Below are positions 1 through 8,194 of a stretch of 26,375 nucleotides of DNA, piece by piece (position 1 is the stretch's first letter; every line of letters begins with the position of its first letter). The stretch is taken from contig JBDLRH010000165.1 in NCBI GenBank assembly GCA_039800165.1, positions 1 to 26,375 of the forward strand. The letters are read 5' to 3'. The translations under genes and the position numbers were made by a program. The notes below the pieces were generated by a model. That model saw only the letters and a program-made list of their open reading frames with translations, did not search any database and was not told the origin of the DNA. Source of the stretch: JBDLRH01 sp039800165 (lineage in GTDB: Bacteria > Pseudomonadota > Gammaproteobacteria > Burkholderiales > Burkholderiaceae_C).

Positions 1-21
1 CATCCGACCCGAGGAACCGCC

Positions 22-1506
22 ATGGACATGAAGTCGTCTCCGCTGGCCCTGCTGAAAGACCCGACCCTGCTCAAGACCGATGCGCTGATCAACGGCCAGT
101 GGGTCAAGGGCGCGGGCGCAAAACGCTTTGACGTGACCGACCCGTCCAGTGGCCTGAAGATCGCCGACGTGGCCAACCTGGGCCCGAAGGACGCCGAACT
201 GGCGATTGCTGCCGCCAGCGCCGCATGGCCCGCCTGGCGCAACAAGACGGCCAAGGAGCGCAGCAACATCCTGCGCAAGTGGTACGACCTGCTGATGGCC
301 AATCAGGACGACCTGGGGCGCATCCTGACCGCCGAACAGGGCAAGCCGTATGCCGAAGGCAAGGGCGAGATTGCCTACGGCGCGAGCTTCGTCGAGTGGT
401 ATGCCGAAGAGGCCAAGCGCGTCAACGGCGAGACCCTGCCCCAGTTTGACAACAACCGCCGCCTGCTGGTGCTGCGCCAGCCGATCGGCGTGTGCGCGGC
501 CATCACGCCGTGGAACTTTCCGCTGGCGATGATCACCCGCAAGGTGGCGCCGGCACTCGCTGCGGGTTGCCCGGTGGTGATCAAGCCGGCCGAACTCACG
601 CCGCTGACCGCACTGGCCGCCGCCGAGCTGGCGGTGCGTGCCGGAATCCCGGCCGGTGTGCTGAACGTGGTGACGGCCGACACCGACAACAGCATTGCGG
701 TGGGCAAGGTGTTCTGCGCCAGCGACATCGTGCGCCACATCAGCTTCACCGGCAGCACCGAGGTGGGCCGCATCCTGATGGCGCAGAGCGCACCCACCGT
801 CAAGAAGCTGAGCCTGGAGCTGGGTGGCAACGCGCCCTTCATCGTGTTCGACGATGCCGACATCGACAGCGCGGTGGAAGGGGCGATCGCCAGCAAGTAC
901 CGCAACGCCGGCCAGACCTGTGTGTGCGCCAACCGCCTGTATGTGCAGGACGGCGTGTACGACGAGTTCGTGCAGAAGTTCGCCGCGCGGGTGAAGTCGC
1001 TGAAGGTGGGCAACGGCTTTGAAGAAGGCGTGATGCAGGGCCCGCTGATCGAAGAAGCCGCGGTGGACAAGGTGCGCCGGCACGTCGCCGACGCGCTGGG
1101 CAAGGGCGGCAAGCTCGTGACCGGCGGCAAGAAGCTCGACGGGCTCTTCTTCGAGCCCACCGTAGTGGCCGAGGCCACCGCCGACATGCTGTGCGCGCGT
1201 GAAGAGACCTTCGGCCCGCTCGCGCCGGTGTTCCGCTTCAAGACCGAGCAGGAAGCCGTCGACGCGGCCAACAACACCGAATTCGGTCTGGCCAGCTACT
1301 TCTACAGCCGCGATGTGGGCCGCATCTTCCGCGTGAGCGAGGCGCTGGAGTACGGCATGGTCGGCATCAACGTCGGCATCCTGGCGACCGAGCATGTGCC
1401 ATTTGGCGGCGTCAAGCAGTCGGGCCTGGGCCGCGAAGGCTCGCACCTGGGCATGGACGAGTATGTGGAGGTCAAGTACCTCTGCCTGGGCGACGTGCTC
1501 AAGTAA
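22..1506 (+). CDS. gabD: NAD(P)-dependent succinate-semialdehyde dehydrogenase
   Basis: Aldehyde dehydrogenase superfamily protein of 494 aa that oxidises succinate semialdehyde to succinate, the last step of GABA degradation, in the cytoplasm. Visible motifs are the PWNFPLAM segment and the VIKPAELTPL cofactor-binding segment. The general-base glutamate lies in LELGGNAPF (about E266) and the catalytic cysteine in NAGQTCVCANR (about C300). The QTCVCANR form is typical of GabD rather than of other aldehyde dehydrogenases. The C-terminus (PFGGVKQSGLGREGSHLGMDEY) is complete. The ATG at 22 has GAGGA six bases upstream. The in-frame ATG at 28 would be 12 bases from it, so 22 is preferred. Length is close to the E. 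coli enzyme (482 aa). No GABA transaminase is visible, but the left edge cuts the context. A related semialdehyde substrate such as glutarate semialdehyde cannot be excluded. Confidence 0.93.
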   Translation: MDMKSSPLALLKDPTLLKTDALINGQWVKGAGAKRFDVTDPSSGLKIADVANLGPKDAELAIAAASAAWPAWRNKTAKERSNILRKWYDLLMANQDDLGRILTAEQGKPYAEGKGEIAYGASFVEWYAEEAKRVNGETLPQFDNNRRLLVLRQPIGVCAAITPWNFPLAMITRKVAPALAAGCPVVIKPAELTPLTALAAAELAVRAGIPAGVLNVVTADTDNSIAVGKVFCASDIVRHISFTGSTEVGRILMAQSAPTVKKLSLELGGNAPFIVFDDADIDSAVEGAIASKYRNAGQTCVCANRLYVQDGVYDEFVQKFAARVKSLKVGNGFEEGVMQGPLIEEAAVDKVRRHVADALGKGGKLVTGGKKLDGLFFEPTVVAEATADMLCAREETFGPLAPVFRFKTEQEAVDAANNTEFGLASYFYSRDVGRIFRVSEALEYGMVGINVGILATEHVPFGGVKQSGLGREGSHLGMDEYVEVKYLCLGDVLK

Positions 1507-1558
1507 ACTGCAACCGTCTCGCGTCGCCGGTTTCGTGCCGGTGTCGCGCCAGTCTCCT

Positions 1559-1632
1559 GCGGGCGTCGTTCAATGGCAGGACCTGAGCTTCCCAAGCTCA
1601 AGACGTGGGTTCGATTCCCATCGCCCGCTCCA
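1559..1632 (+). tRNA. tRNA-Gly (anticodon CCC)
   Basis: A full cloverleaf can be folded by eye. The 7-bp acceptor stem is GCGGGCG with CGCCCGC, and the D stem is GTTC/GGAC. The anticodon stem is TGAGC/GCTCA around the loop TTCCCAA, giving anticodon CCC at 1591-1593. The T stem is GTGGG/CCCAT around TTCGATT, and the discriminator is T with an encoded CCA at 1630-1632. It reads GGG glycine codons. It lies 52 bases after gabD and ends 5 bases before the stop of the convergent MFS gene, so no separate terminator fits between them. Confidence 0.95.
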
Positions 1633-1637
1633 GTGGC

Positions 1638-2966
1638 TTAGGCCTTCTTGCTCGGCGCGCTGCGCCCCGCCACCGCCCTCACCCTCCCCGGCGACGCCTG
1701 CCAGATCGCGACGATCGACAGCACCGCAAAACCCAGCGCCACCGCAAAGCCGATGGCGTAGCTGCCGGTCAGGTCGTGCATCCAGCCGGTGAACCAGGGG
1801 CCGACGGCGCCACCGGCGATGCCGCCGAGCATCAGCATGCCGAAGATCGCGCCGACATGCTTTCCTTCGAAGATCTCGAGCGGGATCGCGCCCATCACCG
1901 AGGTCAGGCCGTAGCCTAAAGCGCCCTGCACCAGCACCATCGCCACCAGCAGCGCCATGCTGGGTGTGGTGTCCATCACCAGCAGCAGCGCGTAGGTGAT
2001 GCAAAACCCCAGGCAGCCGAGCGACCAGACGATTTCGCGGCCCACGCGGTCGGACAGCGCACCCAATGCAATCTGCCCCGGCACGCCCGCCAGGCTGACC
2101 CAGCCCAGTGCCCATGCGGCCTGCGTCGCATCAAAGCCGATCTCGACCAGGTACTTCGTCTGGTGCACCTGCACCGCGTACCAGGTCCACAGCCCGGCGA
2201 AGAACGCGACGCCCAGCCACCAGAAGCGCGCCGTGCGCGCAGCGCGTGCCAGCGTCCAGTCGACTGCGGCCCATTGCGCATCAACGATGGTGACCTTGCG
2301 CCGCGGGGCACCACCGGTGCCCGATGCGCTGGCCGAGCCCTCAGGCGCATCGCCATCGGGCAGCAGGCCCAGGTCCTGCGGGCGACGGCGCACCAGCAGG
2401 TTCAACGGCGCCAGCAGCACCAGCATCACCAGCCCCAGCGCGAAGCAGGCCGAGCGCCAGCCGCCGGTCTCGATCATGTGCTGCATCAGCGGCATCAGCA
2501 CGATCGAGCCCACGCCCACGCCGGCAAACGCGATGCTGACCGCCAGGCCACGCCGGCGCGCAAACCAGTTGGGCAAAAACAGCGACTGCCCGGTGTAGCC
2601 GGTGCACACGCTGCCCGCGCCCACCAGCACGCCGAGCGTCAGATACAGGTGCCAGGGTTCGGTGGCCAGCGGCGCGAGCAGCATGCCGCCGGCGGCCATG
2701 AACACGCCCGCCTGCATCACCAGCAGCGGACCGCTCTTGTCCATGATGCGGCCCAGAATCGGGGTAATCACCGCCGACACCATGAAGCCGAATGAAAACG
2801 CGCCGGCGGTGGCCCCGCGATCCCACTTGAATTCATCGAGGATCGGCGGGAACAGGAGTGAAAACGCGGTGCGCGCATTCACCCCAAAGGCCATGGTGAC
2901 AAATACCACGGCCACGATCAGCCAGCCATAGAAAAACGGCAGCCGCTGCGCCAGTCGCTGGATCAT
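1638..2966 (-). CDS. MFS transporter, monocarboxylate/oxalate-formate carrier-like
   Basis: A 442-aa inner-membrane protein of the major facilitator superfamily. About 12 hydrophobic segments can be counted, beginning with FYGWLIVAVVFVTMAFGVN at residues 12-30, and a charged central loop lies near residues 200-235. The N-terminal FYGWLIVA...F and the GRIMDKSGPLLVMQAG loop resemble the oxalate/formate antiporter and monocarboxylate-carrier branch. The substrate is therefore probably an organic anion, but the sequence does not say which. The ATG at 2966 opens directly before the first membrane segment. It stands alone: the H-NS-like gene upstream on the same strand ends at a terminator, and downstream it converges on tRNA-Gly. 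Confidence 0.85.
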   Translation of the reverse strand: MIQRLAQRLPFFYGWLIVAVVFVTMAFGVNARTAFSLLFPPILDEFKWDRGATAGAFSFGFMVSAVITPILGRIMDKSGPLLVMQAGVFMAAGGMLLAPLATEPWHLYLTLGVLVGAGSVCTGYTGQSLFLPNWFARRRGLAVSIAFAGVGVGSIVLMPLMQHMIETGGWRSACFALGLVMLVLLAPLNLLVRRRPQDLGLLPDGDAPEGSASASGTGGAPRRKVTIVDAQWAAVDWTLARAARTARFWWLGVAFFAGLWTWYAVQVHQTKYLVEIGFDATQAAWALGWVSLAGVPGQIALGALSDRVGREIVWSLGCLGFCITYALLLVMDTTPSMALLVAMVLVQGALGYGLTSVMGAIPLEIFEGKHVGAIFGMLMLGGIAGGAVGPWFTGWMHDLTGSYAIGFAVALGFAVLSIVAIWQASPGRVRAVAGRSAPSKKA

Positions 2967-2985
2967 GGGTTACGCCCTGGAAATG

Positions 2986-3010
2986 AAAAAGCCCGCAGCA
3001 GTGGGCTTTT
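2986..3010 (-). terminator. Intrinsic terminator of the H-NS-like gene
   Basis: The arms 2987-2996 (AAAAGCCCGC) and 3001-3010 (GTGGGCTTTT) pair over 10 bp with one G-U pair and an AGCA loop. On the minus strand the stem ends in a run of five T (complement of 2986-2990). It starts about 50 bases after the stop of the H-NS-like gene and lies just upstream of the MFS start. It should end the H-NS-like transcript and insulate the transporter. The plus strand also carries a T run, so it may work in both directions. Confidence 0.8.
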
Positions 3011-3061
3011 GTTCATGCGAATCGGCGGAAATCGGTCATTCCATTCAATCCGGTCGACGCA

Positions 3062-3355
3062 TCACTTGATCAGGAAAGCGTCCTTGTTCTTGCCTTCCAT
3101 CCATTTCGGCGTGCGGCCGCGGCCGGTCCAGGTGGCGCCAGTGGCCGGGTCGCGGTACTTGGGGGCCACCTTGCCACCGCCGCCGGCCTTGCGGCCGCGC
3201 TTTGCGCCGCCAAACACGTCGGCCGCGGTCAGGCCGTATTGGTCGATGATGGCGCGGGCACGGGCCACCGCGTCCTTGATTTCATTCTGGCGGGCATCGG
3301 CGATCTGCTTTTCGATCGCGGCTTTTTGTTCGAGCAGTTGCTGCAGGCTGGCCAT
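3062..3355 (-). CDS. H-NS-family nucleoid-associated DNA-binding protein
   Basis: A 97-aa protein of the short betaproteobacterial H-NS-like family. Residues 1-40 form a charged helix suited to coiled-coil dimerisation (SLQQLLEQKAAIEKQI). A Gly/Lys/Arg-rich linker (about 48-65) follows. The C-terminal DNA-binding domain contains YRDPATGATWTGRGRTPKWM, in which the GRG(R) core is the AT-hook-like loop that inserts into the minor groove of AT-rich DNA. The ATG at 3355 is supported by AAGGAG nine bases upstream (complement of 3365-3370). Such proteins compact the nucleoid and silence horizontally acquired AT-rich genes. The gene is monocistronic, with a terminator after it and an AT-richer upstream region, a common target for autoregulation (inference). 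Confidence 0.92.
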   Translation of the reverse strand: MASLQQLLEQKAAIEKQIADARQNEIKDAVARARAIIDQYGLTAADVFGGAKRGRKAGGGGKVAPKYRDPATGATWTGRGRTPKWMEGKNKDAFLIK

Positions 3356-3398
3356 GATTTGAATCTCCTTGGCAGGTTATTGCAATGAAAGCGGCCGC

Positions 3399-3417
3399 AA
3401 TATATCAGGAAATCCTG
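3399..3417 (-). promoter_or_regulatory. Candidate -10 and operator palindrome of the H-NS-like gene
   Basis: On the minus strand TATATT (complement of 3399-3404) resembles a -10 box. It lies 43 bases upstream of the start codon in the most AT-rich stretch nearby. Immediately upstream is a perfect 5+5 palindrome, CAGGA-AA-TCCTG (3406-3417), in a position where a bound regulator would block RNA polymerase. No convincing -35 was found. Prediction by eye only. Confidence 0.4.
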
Positions 3418-3429
3418 TTAATCCGAAAT

Positions 3430-3448
3430 CACGCTTTGCGAAAGCGTG
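3430..3448. other. Perfect stem-loop between dnaE2 and the H-NS-like gene
   Basis: CACGCTTT and AAAGCGTG pair over 8 bp around a GCG loop, 41 bases beyond the dnaE2 stop. A CTTTT run follows on the plus strand and only ATTT on the minus strand. It could be a weak terminator for dnaE2 or a regulatory palindrome for the gene to its left. A second palindrome, CTTTCATT-C-AATGAAAG (3482-3498), overlaps the dnaE2 stop codon. Confidence 0.4.
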
Positions 3449-3488
3449 CTTTTAACAGTGATCCTTTTGAATCAGGCCGCCCTTTCAT

Positions 3489-6400
3489 TCAATGAAAGTC
3501 CCGGCTCGGATTGCCCAATGCGCCCAATCGCCCGAGTAATTCGGTGCGATCGGTCAATTGCCGCGCAATCAAATGTCGCACCTGCCCGGGTTGGCCCCCG
3601 GCTGCGTTGCGGTCAGCCTCCCACACGCCCTCGACCTGCAGCAGCCGCGCATGCAGCAGCGCATCGCGCTGGGCTTCGCGCACGCTCTTCCACACCACCA
3701 CGTTGACGGTGCCGGTCTCGTCTTCGAGCGACACAAACACCGTGCCGCGCGCGGTGGCCGGTTGCTGGCGCAGGGTGACGATGCCGCAGGTGCGCACCAG
3801 GCGGCCGGGCGTGCAGCGCTGCAGTTGCTCGGCGCTCATCAGCCGCTCGCGCGCCAGCCGCGCACGCAGCAGCGCCAGCGGATGGCGCCGCAACGTCAGG
3901 CCGGTGGCCGCATAGTCGAACAGGATGCACTCGCCCTCGCCGGCTTCGGGCAGCGTCAGCGCAGCCTCGTGCACCGGCGCGTCGCGCAGCAGTTGCGGTG
4001 GGCGCTGCAGTGCCGCGGCCTGCCACACCTGCTGGCGGCGATGCCCGGCCAGGGATTGCAGCGCATCGGCGGCGGCCAGCGCGTCGAGGTCGCGCGCGTC
4101 CAGCGCGGCGCGACGCGCCAGGTCGTCCACGCTTTCAAAGGGCTGCTGCGAACGCGTATCGACCAGCCGCTGCGCGCCTGCATCGCTGAGGTTGGCCACC
4201 ATGCGCAGGCCCAGCCGCACCGCGGGCTGCGGCGCGCCGGTGTGTGCCCCGGGTGGGCAGGGCTGCGGTGGGCAAGGCTCCAGCGTGCAATCGATACCGC
4301 TGCACATCACATCCACCGGCCGCACCTCCACGCCATGGCGCCGCGCGTCCTGCACCAGCTGCGAGGGGCTGTAAAAACCCATGGGCTGTGAGTTGAGCAT
4401 GGCCGCCAGAAAGCAGGCCGGCTCGTGGCATTTGAGCCAGCAGCTCGCATAGGCCAGCAGAGCAAAGCTGTAGGCGTGGCTTTCCGGAAAGCCGTATTCG
4501 CCAAAGCCGAGGATCTGCCGGAAGATGCCTTCGGCGAATTCACGCCGGTAGCCGCGCGCCAGCATGCCGTCGATGATGGGCTGGTAGAAGCGATGCACCC
4601 CGCCCTTGCGCTTCCATGCAGCCATGGAGCGGCGCAGTGCGTCGGCCTGCGCGGCACTGAAGCCGGCAGCGATCATCGCGATCTGCATCACCTGCTCCTG
4701 GAAGATCGGCACGCCCAGAGTGCGGCCAAGTGCCGGTTCGAGCGCAGGGTTTTCGAACGCAATCGGCAGGCCCGCATCGCGCCGTGCACGCGCCTTCAGG
4801 TACGGATGCACCATGCCGCCCTGGATCGGCCCGGGCCGCACGATGGCGACCTCGATCACCAGGTCGTAGAAGGTGCGCGGCTTCAGGCGCGGCAGCATGG
4901 ATTGCTGCGCGCGGCTTTCGATCTGGAAGGTGCCCACCGTGTCGGCGCGGCAGATCATGGCGTAGGTGGCGGCGTCTTCCTGCGGGATGCTGTGCAGGCC
5001 CCAGGGTACGTCGCCAGACACACAGCGGATCGCATTGCGCAAATCAAGGCAGCGGCGCAGCGCGCTCAGCATGCCGAGCGCCAGCACATCGACCTTCATG
5101 AAGCCCAGCGCCTCGATGTCGTCCTTCTCCCACTGGATGACAGTGCGCTCGGGCATGGCCGCGTTCTCGATCGGCACCAGCCGCGACAGCGGCCCATCGC
5201 TCAGCACAAAGCCGCCCACATGCTGGCTCAGGTGGCGCGGAAAACCATGCAGCTGTTGCACCAGCGCCAGCCACTGCGCGATGCGCCGGTCATCGCTCTG
5301 CAGGCCTGCCTGCTGCAGCGCCTGCGCCAGTGTGCCCTCGCCCAGGCGGTCTTTGCGCAGGCCGTCGTCAAACCACTGGTGTTCTTTCGCGAAGCGGTCC
5401 ACCAGCGGCTGCGGCAAGCCGAGTGCCATACCCACGCCGCGCACCGCGCTGCGGGTGCGCCAGCCGATCACCGTGGCAGTGAGCGCGGCACGCTCGCGCC
5501 CGTACTTGGCGTAGAGGTACTGGATCACCTCTTCGCGACGCTGGTGCTCGAAGTCCACATCGATGTCGGGCGGCTCGTGGCGGCGCTCGTGGCTGATGAA
5601 GCGCTCGAGCAGCAGGCTCGAATGCATCGGGTCCACCGCGGTGATGCCCAGGCAATAGCACACCACCGAATTGGCCGCCGAGCCGCGCCCCTGGCACAGG
5701 ATGCCGCGGCCGCGCGCAAAGCGCACCACGTCCAGCACCGTCAGGAAGAACATCTCGTACTCGCACTGCGCGATCAGGCGCAGCTCCTTGACCAGGCTGC
5801 GCTTGACCTTGACCGGGATGCCCTGCGGATAGCGGTCGTGCGCGCCCTCGATCGCAAAGCGGCGCAGCGCCTGCGCGGGCGTGAGGCCCGGCGGCACCGC
5901 CTCGCGCGGGTAGCGGTAGCGCAGCTCGTCCAGCGAGAAGCGGCAGCGCTGCGCGACCTGCAGCGTGGCGGCCAGCAGCTCGGGCGCGTGGATGCGCGCC
6001 AGGCGCGAGCGCAGCCGCAGGTGCCGCTCAGCGTTGGGCTGCAGCGCAAAGCCGCACTCGGCCACCGGCCGGCCCAGGCGGATGGCCGTCAGCACGTCGT
6101 GCAACGGCTTGCGCGATCGCACATGCATCTGCACGCCGCCGCAGGCCACCAGCGGCACGCGTACCTGGGCCGACAGCTCGCGCAAGGCGGCCAGCCAGGC
6201 ATCGTCCAGCGGCTGGTGCAGCAGCTCCACACCCAGCCACAGGTGATCGGCCCACACAGCGCGCGCAGCGGTCAGCAGCGTGCGCCAGGCGATGCGGTCG
6301 AAGCCGGGGGGGGATGAGGGCCATGGCGCTGTTGATGGTGGCGATGTTGATGATGGATGTGACCGGGCGGCGTCGCGCTCGGGCAGCACGATCGCTTCCA

Positions 6401-6803
6401 GCTCGCGCAGCGGCAGCGCCATCAGGTCGCGCCAGCCCAGCCGGTACTCGCCCTTGGGCGCGGCGCGGCGTGCGTGGGTGATCAGCGCGCACAGATCACC
6501 CCAGCCCTGCAGGCTGCGCGCGATCAGCACCAGGCGCCAGCGCAACGCCAGCGCATCCGGGCCGTCGTGCAGCAGGAACTCGGCGCCGCACAGGAACGGC
6601 AGGCCCAGCGCCTTGGCGCGCAGGTGCGCGCGCACCAGCCCGGCCACCGAGCACTCGTCGGTGATGGCCAGCGCTGCGTAGCCCAGCGCATGCGCACGCT
6701 CGACCAGTTCTTCGGGCTGCGAGGCCCCGCGGCCGAAGCTGAAGTTGCTCAGGCAGTGCAGCTCGGCATAGCCGGGCAGGCCTGGAACGTCCCGGGGCTT
6801 CAT
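3489..6803 (-). CDS. dnaE2: Error-prone DNA polymerase DnaE2 (ImuC)
   Basis: A C-family DNA polymerase alpha subunit of 1104 aa. It is the catalytic part of the SOS mutasome that copies past DNA lesions with low fidelity. Domain order: an N-terminal PHP domain (LHCLSNFSFGRGASQPEELV from residue 15, ITDECS), the palm with the catalytic PDIDVDF motif (D413, D415, D417), the fingers region (GFPESHAYSFALLAYAS), and a C-terminal OB-fold (RTCGIVTLRQQPATARGTVF). The starting LHCLSNFSF form and the length separate it from replicative DnaE (about 1160 aa). Two proline-rich low-complexity stretches (about residues 145-167 and 842-857) look like lineage-specific insertions. The ATG overlaps the imuB stop as ATGA, implying translational coupling and SOS co-regulation from the LexA box upstream of imuA. 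Confidence 0.95.
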   Translation of the reverse strand: MKPRDVPGLPGYAELHCLSNFSFGRGASQPEELVERAHALGYAALAITDECSVAGLVRAHLRAKALGLPFLCGAEFLLHDGPDALALRWRLVLIARSLQGWGDLCALITHARRAAPKGEYRLGWRDLMALPLRELEAIVLPERDAARSHPSSTSPPSTAPWPSSPPGFDRIAWRTLLTAARAVWADHLWLGVELLHQPLDDAWLAALRELSAQVRVPLVACGGVQMHVRSRKPLHDVLTAIRLGRPVAECGFALQPNAERHLRLRSRLARIHAPELLAATLQVAQRCRFSLDELRYRYPREAVPPGLTPAQALRRFAIEGAHDRYPQGIPVKVKRSLVKELRLIAQCEYEMFFLTVLDVVRFARGRGILCQGRGSAANSVVCYCLGITAVDPMHSSLLLERFISHERRHEPPDIDVDFEHQRREEVIQYLYAKYGRERAALTATVIGWRTRSAVRGVGMALGLPQPLVDRFAKEHQWFDDGLRKDRLGEGTLAQALQQAGLQSDDRRIAQWLALVQQLHGFPRHLSQHVGGFVLSDGPLSRLVPIENAAMPERTVIQWEKDDIEALGFMKVDVLALGMLSALRRCLDLRNAIRCVSGDVPWGLHSIPQEDAATYAMICRADTVGTFQIESRAQQSMLPRLKPRTFYDLVIEVAIVRPGPIQGGMVHPYLKARARRDAGLPIAFENPALEPALGRTLGVPIFQEQVMQIAMIAAGFSAAQADALRRSMAAWKRKGGVHRFYQPIIDGMLARGYRREFAEGIFRQILGFGEYGFPESHAYSFALLAYASCWLKCHEPACFLAAMLNSQPMGFYSPSQLVQDARRHGVEVRPVDVMCSGIDCTLEPCPPQPCPPGAHTGAPQPAVRLGLRMVANLSDAGAQRLVDTRSQQPFESVDDLARRAALDARDLDALAAADALQSLAGHRRQQVWQAAALQRPPQLLRDAPVHEAALTLPEAGEGECILFDYAATGLTLRRHPLALLRARLARERLMSAEQLQRCTPGRLVRTCGIVTLRQQPATARGTVFVSLEDETGTVNVVVWKSVREAQRDALLHARLLQVEGVWEADRNAAGGQPGQVRHLIARQLTDRTELLGRLGALGNPSRDFH
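4252..4279. repeat. 15-base in-frame duplication inside dnaE2
   Basis: GGTGGGCAGGGCT (4252-4264) recurs as GGTGGGCAAGGCT (4267-4279), 12 of 13 identical, with a period of 15 bases. On the coding strand it gives a repeated Cys-Pro-Pro pattern (PCPPQPCPPG). It is probably a small tandem duplication within a surface loop. Confidence 0.7.
6306..6313. repeat. G8/C8 homopolymer inside dnaE2
   Basis: Eight consecutive G on the plus strand (eight C in the coding sense) lie inside the low-complexity insertion near residues 164-167. The tract is in frame in this copy. Tracts of this kind can slip during replication, and a one-base change would truncate DnaE2 early. Confidence 0.8.
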
Positions 6804-8194
6804 GCGTACAGCCCGTGCAGGAACCAGCGGGCGCTGTGCCCAGCGTGATCACCTGCCGGCTGGCCGCTGGCCTGCGTGCCCATGCGTTCGCAGAACACCC
6901 ACAACAATCCCGCCTGCTCGCTGTGCGCCACAAAGTAGTCGCGCGCCACCGCGCCTGGGCTGTGGGGCGCAGCGTCCCACCAGCCCGCTTCGACGCGCCA
7001 GGCACGGGTGAGCAATTGCAGCGGGCCCAGGTAGTGCGGCCGCTCGGCATGCACCGCCAGCGGCAGCGGCTCGGACAGCAGCCAGGTGGGCGCATGCGGC
7101 ACCGGCACCGCACGCTGTGCGGTATGGACCGATGCAGGTTCGCAGGCCTGCCACCGCTGCATCTGCTCGGGCCGGTGGTCAGCCTGCAACTGCACCTGGC
7201 GCACCTGCTGCGGGCCCAGCCGCGCCTGCAGCCGCGCCAGTATCTGATGCAGCGGCTCGCCACGGCGCTGCGGATCGGTCCACAGCGTGGTGCTGGCGCC
7301 GGCGCGTGCAGCCACCTGCACGCTGCGCAGCCGCAGGTCACGCGCAGGCGCTGGCAGCCGCACGCGTTGCCAGCGTTCGTGCACCAGACGCATCAGCACC
7401 GCGAAGTCGGCGGTCGGCTCGGCGGTGCGCAGCAGCAGCTCTTGCTGCGCGGGCAGGTCCTGGCCGTGCAGGCGGCGCCAGTCCAGCGTCCATTCCAGTG
7501 CAAAGGCCAGCACACCCAGCTGCCGCGCCTGCAGCCAGGCCTGCAGGGCCTGCAGCAGATGGCGCGCGGCCGGCAGCATCTGCGGCGCGTCGCTGGTGGC
7601 CATGGCCAGTTCGATGCGCTCATTGAAGGTGTCGGGCAGGCTCAGCCAGGGCAGCGATTCGGGCCGCGTGCCCCAGGCCTCGTCCAGCGCCTGCAACAGC
7701 GCTGCACCAAAGCGCCGCGACACGCCGCCGCGCGGCAGCGCACGCACATCGCCCCAGCTGCGCAGGCCCAGCCGCGTGAGCGTGTGCAGATGCGCACGCG
7801 CCGCGCCCAGCGTGTGCAGCGGCAGCGCATCGGGCAGCGGCGACAGACGTGGCGCACCCTGCGGATGGTGCTGCGCACGCCAGCGCAGCAGGCCCAGCGC
7901 GGTCTGCGCACTGGGGGCCTGCGCGTCGATCAGCACCGGGGGCCGTGCGTCGCCGTGCGCCACACCTTGCGCCATGCCAGGCACCACATCGGCTGCAGGC
8001 GCTTGCAGGCCGGACAGCAGCCGCGCACGCAGGCGCGCCGCACCGCCCCACAGCCGCAGGCTGGTGGATACCTCCAGCACCAGCGCCTCGTCCAGCCAGG
8101 CCACGCGCGGTGTGCAGCGCAGCGCCTGCGCCACCCACAGCGGTGCCCAGCGTGCGCGCTGCGCCTCAGGCAGCCACAGGGCGATCCAGTGCAT
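6800..8194 (-). CDS. imuB: ImuB, catalytically inactive Y-family polymerase-like mutasome protein
   Basis: A 464-aa protein starting MHWIALWLPEAQRARW. ImuB proteins are Y-family polymerase relatives that have lost the catalytic acidic residues. They act as the hub linking ImuA, DnaE2 and the sliding clamp. Here LVLEVSTSLRLWGG stands where active Y-family enzymes have an S-x-D-E motif, which fits inactivity. The C-terminus RDYFVAHSEQAGLLWVFCE...WFLHGLYA is characteristic of ImuB. The open frame extends upstream to 8407, but that part is Arg/Cys-rich and antisense in character, and the family start MHWIALWLP is clear at 8194. The gene overlaps the imuA end by 29 bases and dnaE2 by 4. I could not identify a clamp-binding QLxLF-type motif by eye. 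Confidence 0.92.
   Translation of the reverse strand: MHWIALWLPEAQRARWAPLWVAQALRCTPRVAWLDEALVLEVSTSLRLWGGAARLRARLLSGLQAPAADVVPGMAQGVAHGDARPPVLIDAQAPSAQTALGLLRWRAQHHPQGAPRLSPLPDALPLHTLGAARAHLHTLTRLGLRSWGDVRALPRGGVSRRFGAALLQALDEAWGTRPESLPWLSLPDTFNERIELAMATSDAPQMLPAARHLLQALQAWLQARQLGVLAFALEWTLDWRRLHGQDLPAQQELLLRTAEPTADFAVLMRLVHERWQRVRLPAPARDLRLRSVQVAARAGASTTLWTDPQRRGEPLHQILARLQARLGPQQVRQVQLQADHRPEQMQRWQACEPASVHTAQRAVPVPHAPTWLLSEPLPLAVHAERPHYLGPLQLLTRAWRVEAGWWDAAPHSPGAVARDYFVAHSEQAGLLWVFCERMGTQASGQPAGDHAGHSARWFLHGLYA

Noticed and set aside
1559..1632. tRNA gene as an integration (att) site
   Set aside because: No integrase, direct repeat of the tRNA 3' end or composition shift is seen on either side.
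4425..6317. 630-codon open frame on the plus strand opposite dnaE2
   Set aside because: It is fully antisense to the well-supported dnaE2. Its translation is His/Arg/Gln/Ala-rich with no known motif, as expected for an antisense frame in GC-rich DNA.
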